Assembly (NCBI GenBank): GCA_002633005.1
Contig: NMRA01000045.1
Location: 675,552 to 739,551, forward strand
Origin: Phoronis australis
Lineage: Eukaryota; Phoronida; Phoronidae
Length of the DNA stretch: 64,000 bases
Direction: 5' to 3'
The position numbers and the translations under genes are program-made. A model generated the notes under the pieces. The model made no database searches. It was given only the letters and a program-made list of their open reading frames with translations, and had not been told where the DNA came from. Shown piece by piece: positions 54,809-64,000 of the stretch (position 1 is its first letter; every line of letters starts with the position of its first letter).

Positions 54809-57800
54809 GTAAGTAACATTTACAGCTTCTTCGATTATATTTTTGTTGTGTCGAATTCCGATTTTTGAGAGTCGTACTTTTGAATATATAAAATTTGAGC
54901 AGATTGAATTACAGCACTTCTAACACTTCTGGTTTGTCTTTTTCGATTCTTAGTGCCTGAATCCTATAAATTTGTAGTTGGATATAATTATTATTTTTAA
55001 ATAATTAATGTATACCGTAGTGATAAAATAGTGGCACTGAACGTCATGCTTTGACGTTTGTCTTCAAACTACCATGTTTTCTTCTCCGGTAAAAACAAGG
55101 TGAGCTACCTAAGTAACGAAAGCTAAGCAATAATGATTTTGGTTACAATTTCTGAAATTTACACCTTCAGGCATTTCTACTGTTGACTGGACTAAGAGTC
55201 TTATTTTCCGTCCTCACCATCTAAGGCATTTTTAAAAGGACAAACTCGGGGCTATTTTTGGATATGGTTGACTTTTTAAATTTTTTTGCGAAAATAAAAG
55301 GAAAAGAAAAACAAATAAAAAATCGAAGTATTTGACGAAAAAAGATCAGAACCACTATTTAAAATTATGCCACTTAAAACGCTGCAAATTGTTTGTACTC
55401 CTTTCTCGACGTTTTGTCCGATACACATATTTCAAGTTAAATTTGTACACTGTGTACACTCAGTCTCATCAAACGCAGTTTATATAGTGAGCACCGAAAC
55501 ATACATATTGCTATATTTTTATGCTGAAATTTGATCGACAGGTGTTACAATTACTAGTGTACCTATACAGCAAATTCATTGAATAGTGAGCAACATTTTC
55601 ACCCAAAAGTAATGTTCCACTGGAAATTTATCTTGAAGTTCGTGATCATTTGTTGCTTGTGGAATTGTTGATGCATTTTCAGTATAGCCCCTCACTGGAG
55701 TCTAAGCTCTTATTGGTGAGAAATGTCAGAGTAAAGGTCTGAGTCATCAGTTGTTTAGTTTTTGACTGAGGTCAAACTTGCTGTGGCGTAAACAAAGTTG
55801 CTGCGGAGAACGCGAGCCGGGCTGCGCGTCTCCAAGATGGAGCTTGCTGTCTAGTAAGCACGTGGGGTTAAACAAATATTTTGATCTTTGATGCTACGGT
55901 AAAAACACCCCGATGTAGGCTTTAACATCGCTACCTACAGCTTATTTACTGAAACGTTCAATTTGTCCGAAATGACAAATCAAAAAACGATGAAAACACC
56001 TTATAAAACATCCATATCAGTCGGCATGTTCGTACTGGAGTTCAGCTATCATTTGATTTTTTGCAGATACCAAGTGTTTTGCTGTTGGTGGCCGCCTCAT
56101 TTTTCTCGGGTAAGGTTGTAATGCTACCAGATACATGCAAATAACAGTTAATTTAACTTTTATTTTTACAGGCGCAAGCATAAGCGTCAAACAGGTGAAC
56201 ATAAAACTGTTCATGCTCACAGCTGTACGTTTGATATTGCGCTAGCGGCTGATAGTGTTTAAAATTGTTGTCGGTGGTTTTGAATCCCGGTGCAGCACCT
56301 TTTTTCTTGTTTTTGAGAACCCAATTGCATGCAGGTAGCCTAACTGTGCCCGACCGTGATGCCTGTGTGTGGGTACGTTACAGAGTTCCAGCTATGGAAA
56401 GCCAAAGCGGAAAAATCCAGGACATATTTTCTATGCAAGATTTAAAACAGATCCAAACTTTAGTTTACTCTGCAGGACTAAAAAAATTCAAGACCAAAAT
56501 TTATTACGTCAGGATCGAAAACTTGACAAGTCAAATGAGGGCCGAAATTGACGCAGGAAAACTTTCATGCCAGCAGCCCTCTACTAGCCGACAATGACGA
56601 TCCGCTGTGTCTCTGTAATAATCAGTCGTATTCAAGTATAACGTGTCTAAGCTTACGTTGGCTTTTGTTGTAAAGAGTGGAAGAGACAACAGAAATTCAA
56701 CCTCAGTGTCACTGTCACGATAATATGATTGCGTCGGCGAGATATTGTTGAACGCCCAGCCCTTATGTACCTGGTACGACGTCAACACTTTGAAGGGTCA
56801 ATGCTTGCGGATGATCACCTGGTCTCCTGTCATGCAAATTTTCTGTCCTGGCCTAATAAATATTTGGTCCTGTCATGAAAAATTCTAGTTTTGAGTTGAT
56901 TTTCTTGGTCTTGCAGAAATTTTAATTCTTGAATAGAAAACGTGTCCTGAACTTTTTCAGCTTTGGCTTTATGTATCCAACATAATTATTGGACTGGACA
57001 CGCTCTGTCGGAACAATAGCCTACTGTTCCGACAGGCCTAAGGCCTATTCGTCAGTTTCCTTACGACGCTATTGTGAACATGTACAAAAGACCTGCTTGT
57101 GATAAAATCTGCAAAATTATACTTTTCCGTTTTGGCGACCGAGTCCGAAACTTTAAGACACTAGGCGGCGACATCTTAGGAATCATCGTAACCAGCTTTC
57201 CAGTCTAATCCATTCAAAACACGCCTTAAATCTTCGACTTAGTATACTTCAAAATACTTCTGAACGTGATATCACGTGATCCGCGTCGACAGTTCATTGC
57301 TGCTTCAGGCTGGGTAATTTGAGTCGTCAAGGCGAATCTAGGATGGTAAGGGGTACTCCAATTGTTGAGGGAATCTGTCTACATAGGCCCTGAAAACGGC
57401 ATACCTGCAGCGTCTTTTTATTTTTGGACGTGTCAGTGGGGGGAGGGGGATGGCTCGTGCCCCCAAAACCCGCTTTTGTGCCTGCCGTCATGGGATTTCC
57501 ATGCGATGTATGTATCCAAAAATCAATTCAAACCAAATGCTAAGATTAACGCTACTGTTTTGCTTTCGAAGAGCAAATACACCTGTGAAGAAAGATATTT
57601 TGTTTTTGATACCTGTCTTGACCTTTATTGACTGTACTATACTGATGATGATATCGAGGAATATCGAAACGTCGTAATATGAAGCACAGCGTCTTGTTTT
57701 TGTGGTTTAAATTTCTAACGTCAGAACATTGTGCACCTGGTTTTAAACTGAAAGATGATGGTCCTAAACTTTATTACACTGACGTGAACAATGGTGAAAA

Positions 57801-60800
57801 TCGAGTTTTGCGTAATCTTTTATGTTTTAGAACCATAGATAAATCATTGGCTGAAATTTTATTCAACAACTTTCAACAGGTTACTTTAGAGTAAGACCAG
57901 TTTAGTGAGGCTGATGAACTTATTATTTGGTTTACAGTGGTCCAGTTGGAAACCACAGTGGTTGATCACGACTACAAGATAATATGTTATTTCACGAACT
58001 GGGCCCGATATCGCAAACAGTGGGGCTATTATACAGTTGATGACATCAATCCGCATCTGTGCACGCATCTCATCTACTCCTTTGTCAAATTAGAAGACGC
58101 CAGCGGATCATGGGACCTCGCGACCACAGAGTGGCACGACAAAGGTTTGTGTTCCAGTTACGTATCATTGGACACGGCAAGGTGGTATTTCAAAGTCATG
58201 AAGAACTATCAAAAAATTCACATTTTGACCATCGTTACATCGCGAAAGCCAAATATGTTGCTTTGTCGTGGCGTCGCGGCGTTTATTTGTTTACACACTT
58301 TAGTAGGCCTACAGGTTGCATTTCTTGTCCGATCAACATTATGAAATTTTCATACAACGCTTGTCTCGTGAATAGCTCGAAGTCTCAGGATTTTTGTAAG
58401 AATTCTCCTGAAGACAGTCTGATAGCTGACTTTCAAGTTAGCTGCGCCATGTTGAAATTCACCAACACGACAGATGGCGCCACCTTCAAATCTCATGTAA
58501 TGCAGACCGGAGGTTTCAACCTAGTGGCATAGACAGTGTTTTAACACCTTTCTTGATATCATAATGCCGAAAAATGTTCACTGATGAGCAGTGAAATACA
58601 CTAATGGCTTTCAGAAAAAGGCAAACCTGTGAAATATCCTTAGATGAAGGTCATCATGTCCCATATATTTCCCACTGTGAGGACTGAAGAATCCGCGACT
58701 GCATAGTCGGTGGTTGAGACTGATATAGCGCCGGTAGAATTTCGATCCCAGCCGATGTCAAAAAGCTAATTTAGTCAATTCAACCTACTCAAACAGTGGG
58801 AGGGTTTGACAATGGGGTTTTTAACTTAATAAACCACTTTACTGAGTCGAGATTAAGATGGGACCACGGCTGTACGATTCCCCCTGATCTCTAGTTGATT
58901 GACCTCTTTAGACGTTGGCAGTATAAAATTTTTATGCAACATTTGTCTCATGAATAACCCGAAGCCTATTGTTTTTTTTTTGTGATGAATTGTTTCAGTA
59001 ACCACCAATTTTGGTGTATTCTCGCAAACTGCGTTATTGTTCAAGTATTTTGAGATTAGCTGTGTGGAGCGTAAGGCCAAATTTCTGACTTAGTCTCTTA
59101 CAAACTATGAGACGGGAAACTGTATGACTAAACGACAATCAAACAAAAAATGAGAGTGCCCAGAAGGTATCGAGGACTTATAGCAAATGACGATGTTTAT
59201 GCACGTTGCCAAGTTTTTAGTAATGACACCGGATGTTGACGACCCGATAGCCATCCCATAATTCATTTGAAGAATGACAACAGCGCCGAAGGTGAAATTC
59301 ACCGAATTAAAAGTGGTTTTTGAGATGGAAATGAAGCGGGTAGTGGTTCGTAGACGTAAGAATGTCACCAAGGAAGCTAGTGTGATTGTGTGCTCCGCTT
59401 GTATTACATGGCGATACCTCACGAAGCCTTGCGTGTTCTTGCAATTTCGCGAGATTCTCACCTCTGCAGAACACACGTCCAACACATGTAGTTTGATAGT
59501 GCTTGGGACCACACTCAATAAGCTCTCGGTGGGTCATTTTATGTGCCACGGAGCTAAATCAAATGATTGCTTCTTTAACACAGCTTTAACTCTATAAAAA
59601 TCCATACAAAGTCAAACATTCCAATGTTTCTTGATGTACTTTTTTCTGTTCCAGACACGTACAAAAAATTCAATGCCTACAAAGAGAAGAATTTGAAGTT
59701 GAAAANACGAACTGGGCCCGATATCGCAAACAGTGGGGCTATTATACAGTTGATGACATCAATCCGCATCTGTGCACGCATCTCATCTACTCCTTTGTCA
59801 AATTAGAAGACGCCAGCGGATCATGGGACCTCGCGACCACAGAGTGGCACGACAAAGGTTTGTGTTCCAGTTACGTATCATTGGTCACGGCTAGGTGGTA
59901 TTTTAAAGTCATGAAGAACTATCAACAAAATTCACATTTTGACCATCGTTACATCGCGAAAGCCAAATATGTTGCTTTGTCGTGGCGTCGCGGCGTTTGT
60001 TTGTTTACACACGTTAGGCCTACTACAGGTTGCATTTCTTGTCCGGTCAACATTATGAAATTTGCATACAACGCTTGTCTCGTGAATAGCTCGAAGTCTC
60101 AGGATTTTTGTGAGAATTCGCCTGAAGTCTGATAGCTGACTTTCAACTTAGCTGTGCCATATTGAAATTCACCAACACGCCAGACGGCGCCACCTTCAAA
60201 TCCCATGTAATGCAGACGGGAGGTTTCAACCTAGTGGCATAAACAGTGTTTTAACACCTTTCTTGATATCATAATGCCGGAAAATGTTCACTGATGAGCA
60301 GTGAAATACACTAATGGCTTTCAGAAAAAGGCAAACCTGTGAAATATCCCGGCTTAGATGAAGGTCATCATGTCCCATATATTTCCCACTGCGAGGACTG
60401 AAGAATCCGCGACTGCATAGTCGGTGGTTGAGACTGATAAAGCGGTAGAATTTCGATCCCAGCCGATGTCAAAAAGCTAATTTAGTCAATTTAACCTACT
60501 CAAAGAGTAGGAGGGTTTTACAATGGGGTTTTTAAATTAATAAACCACTTTACTGAGTCGAGATTAAGATGAAGTCGCTTTCTCGTTCTCATTACTCTCT
60601 ACAGAGCGCCAATAACTAGCAGTTGGTTTTCAGCTGGGACCATGGCTGTACGATTCCCACTGATCTCTAGTTGATTGACCTCTTTAGACGTTGGCAGTAT
60701 AAAATTTTTATACAACATTTGTCTCATGAATAACCCGAAGCCTATTGTTTTTTGATGAATTGTTTCAGTAACAACCAATTTTGGTGTATTCTCGCAAACT

Positions 60801-63800
60801 TCGTTTTTGTTCATTAAAAGTATTTTGAGATTAGCTGTGTGGAGCGTAAAGCCAAACTTCTGACTTAGTGGCTTACAAACTATGAGACAGAAAACAGTAT
60901 GACTAAACGACAATCAAACAAAAAATGAAAGTGCCCAGAAGGTATCGAGGACTTATAGCGAATAACAATGTTTATGCACGTTGCCAAGTTTTTAGTAATG
61001 ACACCGGATGTTGACGACCCGATAGCCATCCCATAATTCATTTTAAGAATGACAACAGCGCCGAAGGTGAAATTAACCGAATTAAAAGTGGTTTCTGAGA
61101 TGGAAATGAAGCGGGCAGTGGTTCGTAGACTTAAGAATGTCACCAAGGAAGCTAGTATGATCGTGTGCTCCGCTTGTATTACATGGCGATACCTCACGAT
61201 GCCTTGCGTGTTCTTGCAATTTCGCGAGATTCTCACCTCTGCAGAACACACGTCCGACACATGTAGTTTGATAGTGCTTGGGACCACACTCAATAAGCTC
61301 TCGGTGGGTCATATTATGTGCCACGGAGCTAAATCAAATGATCGCTTCTTCAACACAGCTTTAACTCTATAAAAATCCATACAAAGTCAAACATTCCAAT
61401 GTTTCTTGATATACTTTTTTCTGTTCCAGACACGTACAAAAAATTTAATGCCTACAAAGAGAAGAATTTGAAGTTGAAAACCTTGGTAGCTGTAGGCGGT
61501 TATAATCACGGCACGCTGAAGTTCACAAAGGTGTCGTCTAGTAGTGCCTCAAGGAAAACGTTCGCTGAAAATGCTGCTAAGTTTTTAAGAAAATACGATT
61601 TTGATGGTCTGGATTTGGATTGGGAGTTTCCGGGACACGAGGCCCATAAAAGTCCACCAGAAGACAAACAGAGATTTACGCTGCTGGCAAAGGTTAATAT
61701 TTTAATTCTGCCAAATTTATTCTAAAGCGATTGTTATCTCTTTTCAGGCAGTCTTAGTCAATTTCGTATATTTTACTTACTGTGAAAGGTATTTTGCAAC
61801 TGATTTTTTTAAAAGCGAAATTAACATTTCTTCATGTCACAGGTTTGACGTTATGAGTAAGTCGCACAGACCGCCTTTCACGGCTTTCTACTTGTGGCTC
61901 AGTCATCTGTTAGCTGAAAGCGAATGTTTTCTGATTGTTTCGGATGAGACGCATTCCACTTGAATGGGACCTATCCGTCTGTCTGTATAACCACCAATGC
62001 TGAGTGTGTACGGGTGCCAGCAGTTGAACCGTTACTGTATTTATTCTGTTGCCTGTTTCGGGCACCACCGCTCGAATCAAATTGTTATTCAGCGAGGCTG
62101 CAAGGCTGCAAAAGGGCGGGCGTTGCGGCTATTAAGCACAGAAACAGTATCAGAAAGAAAAAAAATGAGAACTCATGCCGATGAAAATGACAACTTCATT
62201 TTTCATTTAGTTACCCATTTAGTATAGTAAATTTTGATCTCATTGCCAAATCATGCAAATGGCTCAAGAGTAAATACTAGCAGTGGTGAAAATAGTGATT
62301 TTAAAAATTCTTACCATATAAATGTCATGGCTTCATTTCATGGTCCCAGGATCTTCGGGAGGCATTCGAAAAAGAGGCTAAAGAAAGCGGCAAACCGAGG
62401 CTCCTTCTTTCGGCTGCAGTCTCGTGCGGAAAGGAAATCATTGACGGCGGATATGAAATAGCGGAAATTAACAAGTAAGTATTCCCATTTGAAAAGCTAG
62501 AAAGCATTTATTCCCAATGCAAACTGATGTTATTATAACTTAAATCCTATACTCTAATGTTGTATACTAATGCATTCAATAAAGTGTATGTATTGTACTT
62601 GTTCTTGTCACGCATTGCGCAAAGCATTACCTAATCATTTCTCATTTTACTATGAGATCTGTAGAAAAGATAGATGACACTTATCCAGGTAGGATTTTCA
62701 AAATACATATCACAACTGACATCGTCAGCAAAGCAGTTTCTACAACAGAAAGCTTTTATTCCAATATATGCCACTCTGGCGTACACAAAATTCATTTCAT
62801 TTACATAATTTCAGGTACCTTGACTGGATAGGTCTCATGGCGTACGATTTGCACGGTCGTTGGAATAAGAAAACTGGAGCAAACGCTCCGCTTTATGGAA
62901 GAAGCGTCGAAAATGGTACTGAAGCCACCTTGAATGTGGTATGTTGATAGGAAACATGAATATGGTGTGTCAGATTTGACTGTTACACGATAGAGACATG
63001 TCAGGAACCGTTCACGCTTATCGTAGTCATTAGGAAGGGAGGAGGTGAAGATCTGCTACTGGCGTCGACGTTTTCGAGATAGAATATCATAGAGTTCAAC
63101 AAAGATTAACACTTTATTTATCACTTTTCATACTGGTAAAATGTGACAAAAGTTCGGACAGCCTTCCTCGAATGAATTTTTGTGTTTTATATGTATCTGA
63201 CTATCCTGATACTCCTAGCAATGCTTTAGGAACACAAGAAAATACGATTTACACTCTCAAACGCAGTCACGTCAAATGAACCGCGGGGCATATTTTGGTG
63301 CCACTCAGCAAACAAACAACGGCCAATAGCAGAAGTTTTGAACGTACCCCCTCCCGTACATGTGGAGTGTGTATCTGCTGGGGCATCAGAATTCATTGCA
63401 TGGAACAACACTGTGAGCGGGTTTTGTTCGCAGCTGTTTCAAAGGGACGGTCCACCGAGATTACGCAGCGACTCTCGCGGTATTCACCCACAATGCAGTA
63501 ATATCCGTCAAAAACTTCTGTGGTCTTGTCTTCGCTCCATTAGAATTTCTTTTGTTATTTGTTGGGGGGTCTTGCCTTTTTCAACTTTTCTCGACTGCAT
63601 CAAGTGCACAGGGCCTTCCTACGGAGCATCCTATCACAGAAATGGCTGATGAAATTCATATGAAGCTTCAGGATACTCTGCTATGTAGGACTTCTGTGAT
63701 TTTCATAAAGAATCAAAAGTTGTACAAAACGAAAACGAAATGATAATTTAGAAAATTTTATTCTTTTTTGAGAGGTCATCTTATGTATATATTTCAAACG

Positions 63801-64000
63801 AAATTTGGTCAGAGTGAAAAAAAATCTACAGGTTTTTCACTTTTTGAAAAAATTGTGCTTTTACTGAGTTTAAATCTATAGTTTTGTAGATATTTGGCAA
63901 AACACACAGACTTGTGGATAATATCCTGTATAACCTTAACGGCAACCCCAATAGACTTTTTAAAATCGTAACATTTTTGCAATCTTAACTCAGAAGCCAT
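54800..64000 (+). CDS. Secreted GH18 chitinase, 3'-partial, six exons in window
   Basis: It hydrolyses beta-1,4 bonds of chitin by the GH18 substrate-assisted mechanism. Exons 54800-54808, 56067-56109, 57938-58144, 61430-61692, 62350-62474 and 62815-62938 join in phase to 257 codons. Order: signal peptide ([10 protein letters not shown]), [16 protein letters not shown] (first barrel strand), [18 protein letters not shown], the complete catalytic motif [12 protein letters not shown] with its proton-donor Glu, and LMAYDLHG. All match animal family-18 chitinases of the chitotriosidase and AMCase type. The rest of the barrel and any chitin-binding domain lie beyond the window. Exon 3 and the 5' part of exon 4 have a second copy (see 57994-61480). 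Confidence 0.92.
56067..56109 (+). CDS. Chitinase exon 2: signal-peptide core
   Basis: The acceptor is gattttttgcag and the donor is G|gtaagg. The 43-nt exon encodes [14 protein letters not shown] and ends in phase 1, exactly what exon 3 (starting TG) needs to make Val. A hydrophobic core followed by small residues is typical of a secretion signal. Confidence 0.75.
56265..56597 (+). CDS. Unrecognised 110-codon open frame in chitinase intron 2
   Basis: One of the longer frames in the window. The second half (from [12 protein letters not shown] through [18 protein letters not shown]) is hydrophilic and lysine-rich with a protein-like composition. No domain is recognised and there is no splice evidence. 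It may be chance or part of a lineage-specific or mobile sequence. Confidence 0.2.
   Translation: MLSVVLNPGAAPFFLFLRTQLHAGSLTVPDRDACVWVRYRVPAMESQSGKIQDIFSMQDLKQIQTLVYSAGLKKFKTKIYYVRIENLTSQMRAEIDAGKLSCQQPSTSRQ
57938..58144 (+). CDS. Chitinase exon 3: N-terminal barrel strand
   Basis: The acceptor is tatttggtttacag and the donor is G|gtttgt. It encodes [40 protein letters not shown] and [20 protein letters not shown], then [17 protein letters not shown] and LCTHLIY(S/A)F are GH18 hallmarks. It ends in phase 1, completing Asp with exon 4. Confidence 0.95.
59655..59705 (+). pseudogene. Chitinase exon 4, truncated duplicate
   Basis: It begins after acceptor ctgttccag and encodes [16 protein letters not shown], then hits the N at 59706 and runs out of frame into a copy of exon 3. 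It is the truncated twin of 61430-61692, probably an assembly effect rather than a real broken exon. Confidence 0.75.
59706..59706. other. Single unresolved base at contig junction
   Basis: The N separates the two copies of the chitinase segment and probably marks a scaffold join. The only other N in the window, at 14049, shows no flanking duplication. Confidence 0.8.
59707..59857 (+). pseudogene. Chitinase exon 3, truncated duplicate
   Basis: The first bases and the acceptor are missing because the copy starts at the N. From [12 protein letters not shown] to TEWHDK the sequence equals 57996-58144, with the same gtttgt donor. Confidence 0.8.
61430..61692 (+). CDS. Chitinase exon 4: catalytic motif
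   Basis: The acceptor is tttctgttccag and the donor is gttaat. It encodes [27 protein letters not shown], then [20 protein letters not shown] and LDLDWEFPG. The DxxDxDxE acids are all present (61603-61626). KTLVAVGG is the second conserved GH18 strand. Its phase-0 end joins DLREAFE in exon 5. Confidence 0.96.
61693..62349 (+). other. Chitinase intron 4, nothing recognised
   Basis: The 657-base intron contains small overlapping frames (61960-62227) without motifs. No repeat identified. Confidence 0.45.
62350..62474 (+). CDS. Chitinase exon 5
   Basis: The acceptor is tggtcccag and the donor is AA|gtaagt. It encodes [20 protein letters not shown], then [20 protein letters not shown], matching L..AF..EA...G.PRLLL(S/T)AAV..GK..ID.GYEI.EI of GH18 chitinases. 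The phase-2 end gives Lys with the next exon. Confidence 0.95.
62815..62938 (+). CDS. Chitinase exon 6
   Basis: The acceptor is tacataatttcag and the donor is gtatgt. It encodes [19 protein letters not shown], then [10 protein letters not shown] and a variable end. M(T/A)YD(L/F)HG.W...TG.N.PLY is the conserved strand lining the chitinase active site. It ends in phase 0; the next exon is not found before the window ends. Confidence 0.95.
62939..64000 (+). other. Chitinase intron 6 (continues beyond the window)
   Basis: About 63465-63640 holds a copy of the dispersed repeat also at 50555. The next expected GH18 exon (YW...GAP..K...G...YGR) is not seen. Nothing else recognised. Confidence 0.45.

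Larger units (their letters stand above)
57994..61480 (+). repeat. Tandem duplication of ~1.7 kb with an N at the junction
   Basis: 57994-59705 and 59707-61480 are copies: the second repeats exon 3 from acgaactggg, the whole following intron and the first 51 bases of exon 4. The left copy ends and the right copy begins exactly at the N (59706). The exon 3 overlap appears identical and the exon 4 overlap differs by one silent change. The introns differ by scattered substitutions and indels, including about 65 extra bases near 60571-60637. The junction is out of frame. This looks like two overlapping contigs (haplotypes) placed in series. Confidence 0.85.

Noticed and set aside
57679-57894. Open frame starting [13 protein letters not shown] as an alternative chitinase signal exon
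   Set aside because: The only nearby donor (gtaaga at 57890) ends in phase 2 and would leave an intron of about 48 bases, while exon 3 needs phase 1. The 54800/56067 exons fit phase and signal-peptide structure much better.
59105-59518. 137-codon minus-strand frame, repeated at 60880-61293
   Set aside because: Its presence in both places only reflects the 1.7-kb duplication. No domain is recognised, and it lies in a chitinase intron with competing frames on both strands.

Overview
The window is animal nuclear DNA: AT-rich, with GT-AG introns of hundreds of bases to about 11 kb, small exons, and many short non-autonomous transposons. It is probably from an invertebrate, perhaps a marine deuterostome or a lophotrochozoan. 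The sequence alone does not settle the species. All gene structure below was read by eye from splice sites, phase continuity and protein motifs.

Gene 1 (1-38181, + strand, 5' end outside the window) is a type IV diacylglycerol kinase of the zeta/iota (rdgA-like) group. Sixteen exons join without a frame break into about 672 codons. They run from the glycine-rich catalytic loop (GGDGT) through the accessory domain and a Ser/Pro-rich linker to C-terminal ankyrin repeats. Two further candidate exons in the linker (31293-31373 and 32351-32446) have lengths divisible by three and fit the phase, so they look like optional cassettes. The readable C-terminus stops where vertebrate relatives continue into a PDZ-binding tail.

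From 38182 to about 54800 I find no gene. This stretch holds LINE 3' fragments on the minus strand (44080-44400 and 49225-49860), several MITE-like elements and a few isolated exon-like pieces.

Gene 2 (54800 to beyond 64000, + strand, 3' end outside the window) is a secreted GH18 chitinase. A three-codon first exon splices to a hydrophobic signal-peptide exon and then to the catalytic exons, including the complete acid motif [12 protein letters not shown]. About 1.7 kb covering exon 3, the next intron and the start of exon 4 occurs twice in tandem, and the copies meet exactly at a single N (59706). This is most simply an assembly duplication of two haplotypes.

The introns carry most of the unusual material: a 2.95-kb TTAA-flanked DNA transposon with a decayed transposase-like frame (24944-27896); a hairpin MITE with a perfect 8-bp target duplication sitting inside another MITE (43448-43574 inside about 43272-43660); elements built of ~150-bp tandem units behind a hairpin (about 15160-16200, with relatives near 5175 and 19270); facing pairs of tRNA-derived SINE-like sequences; and several recurrent terminal-inverted-repeat families.
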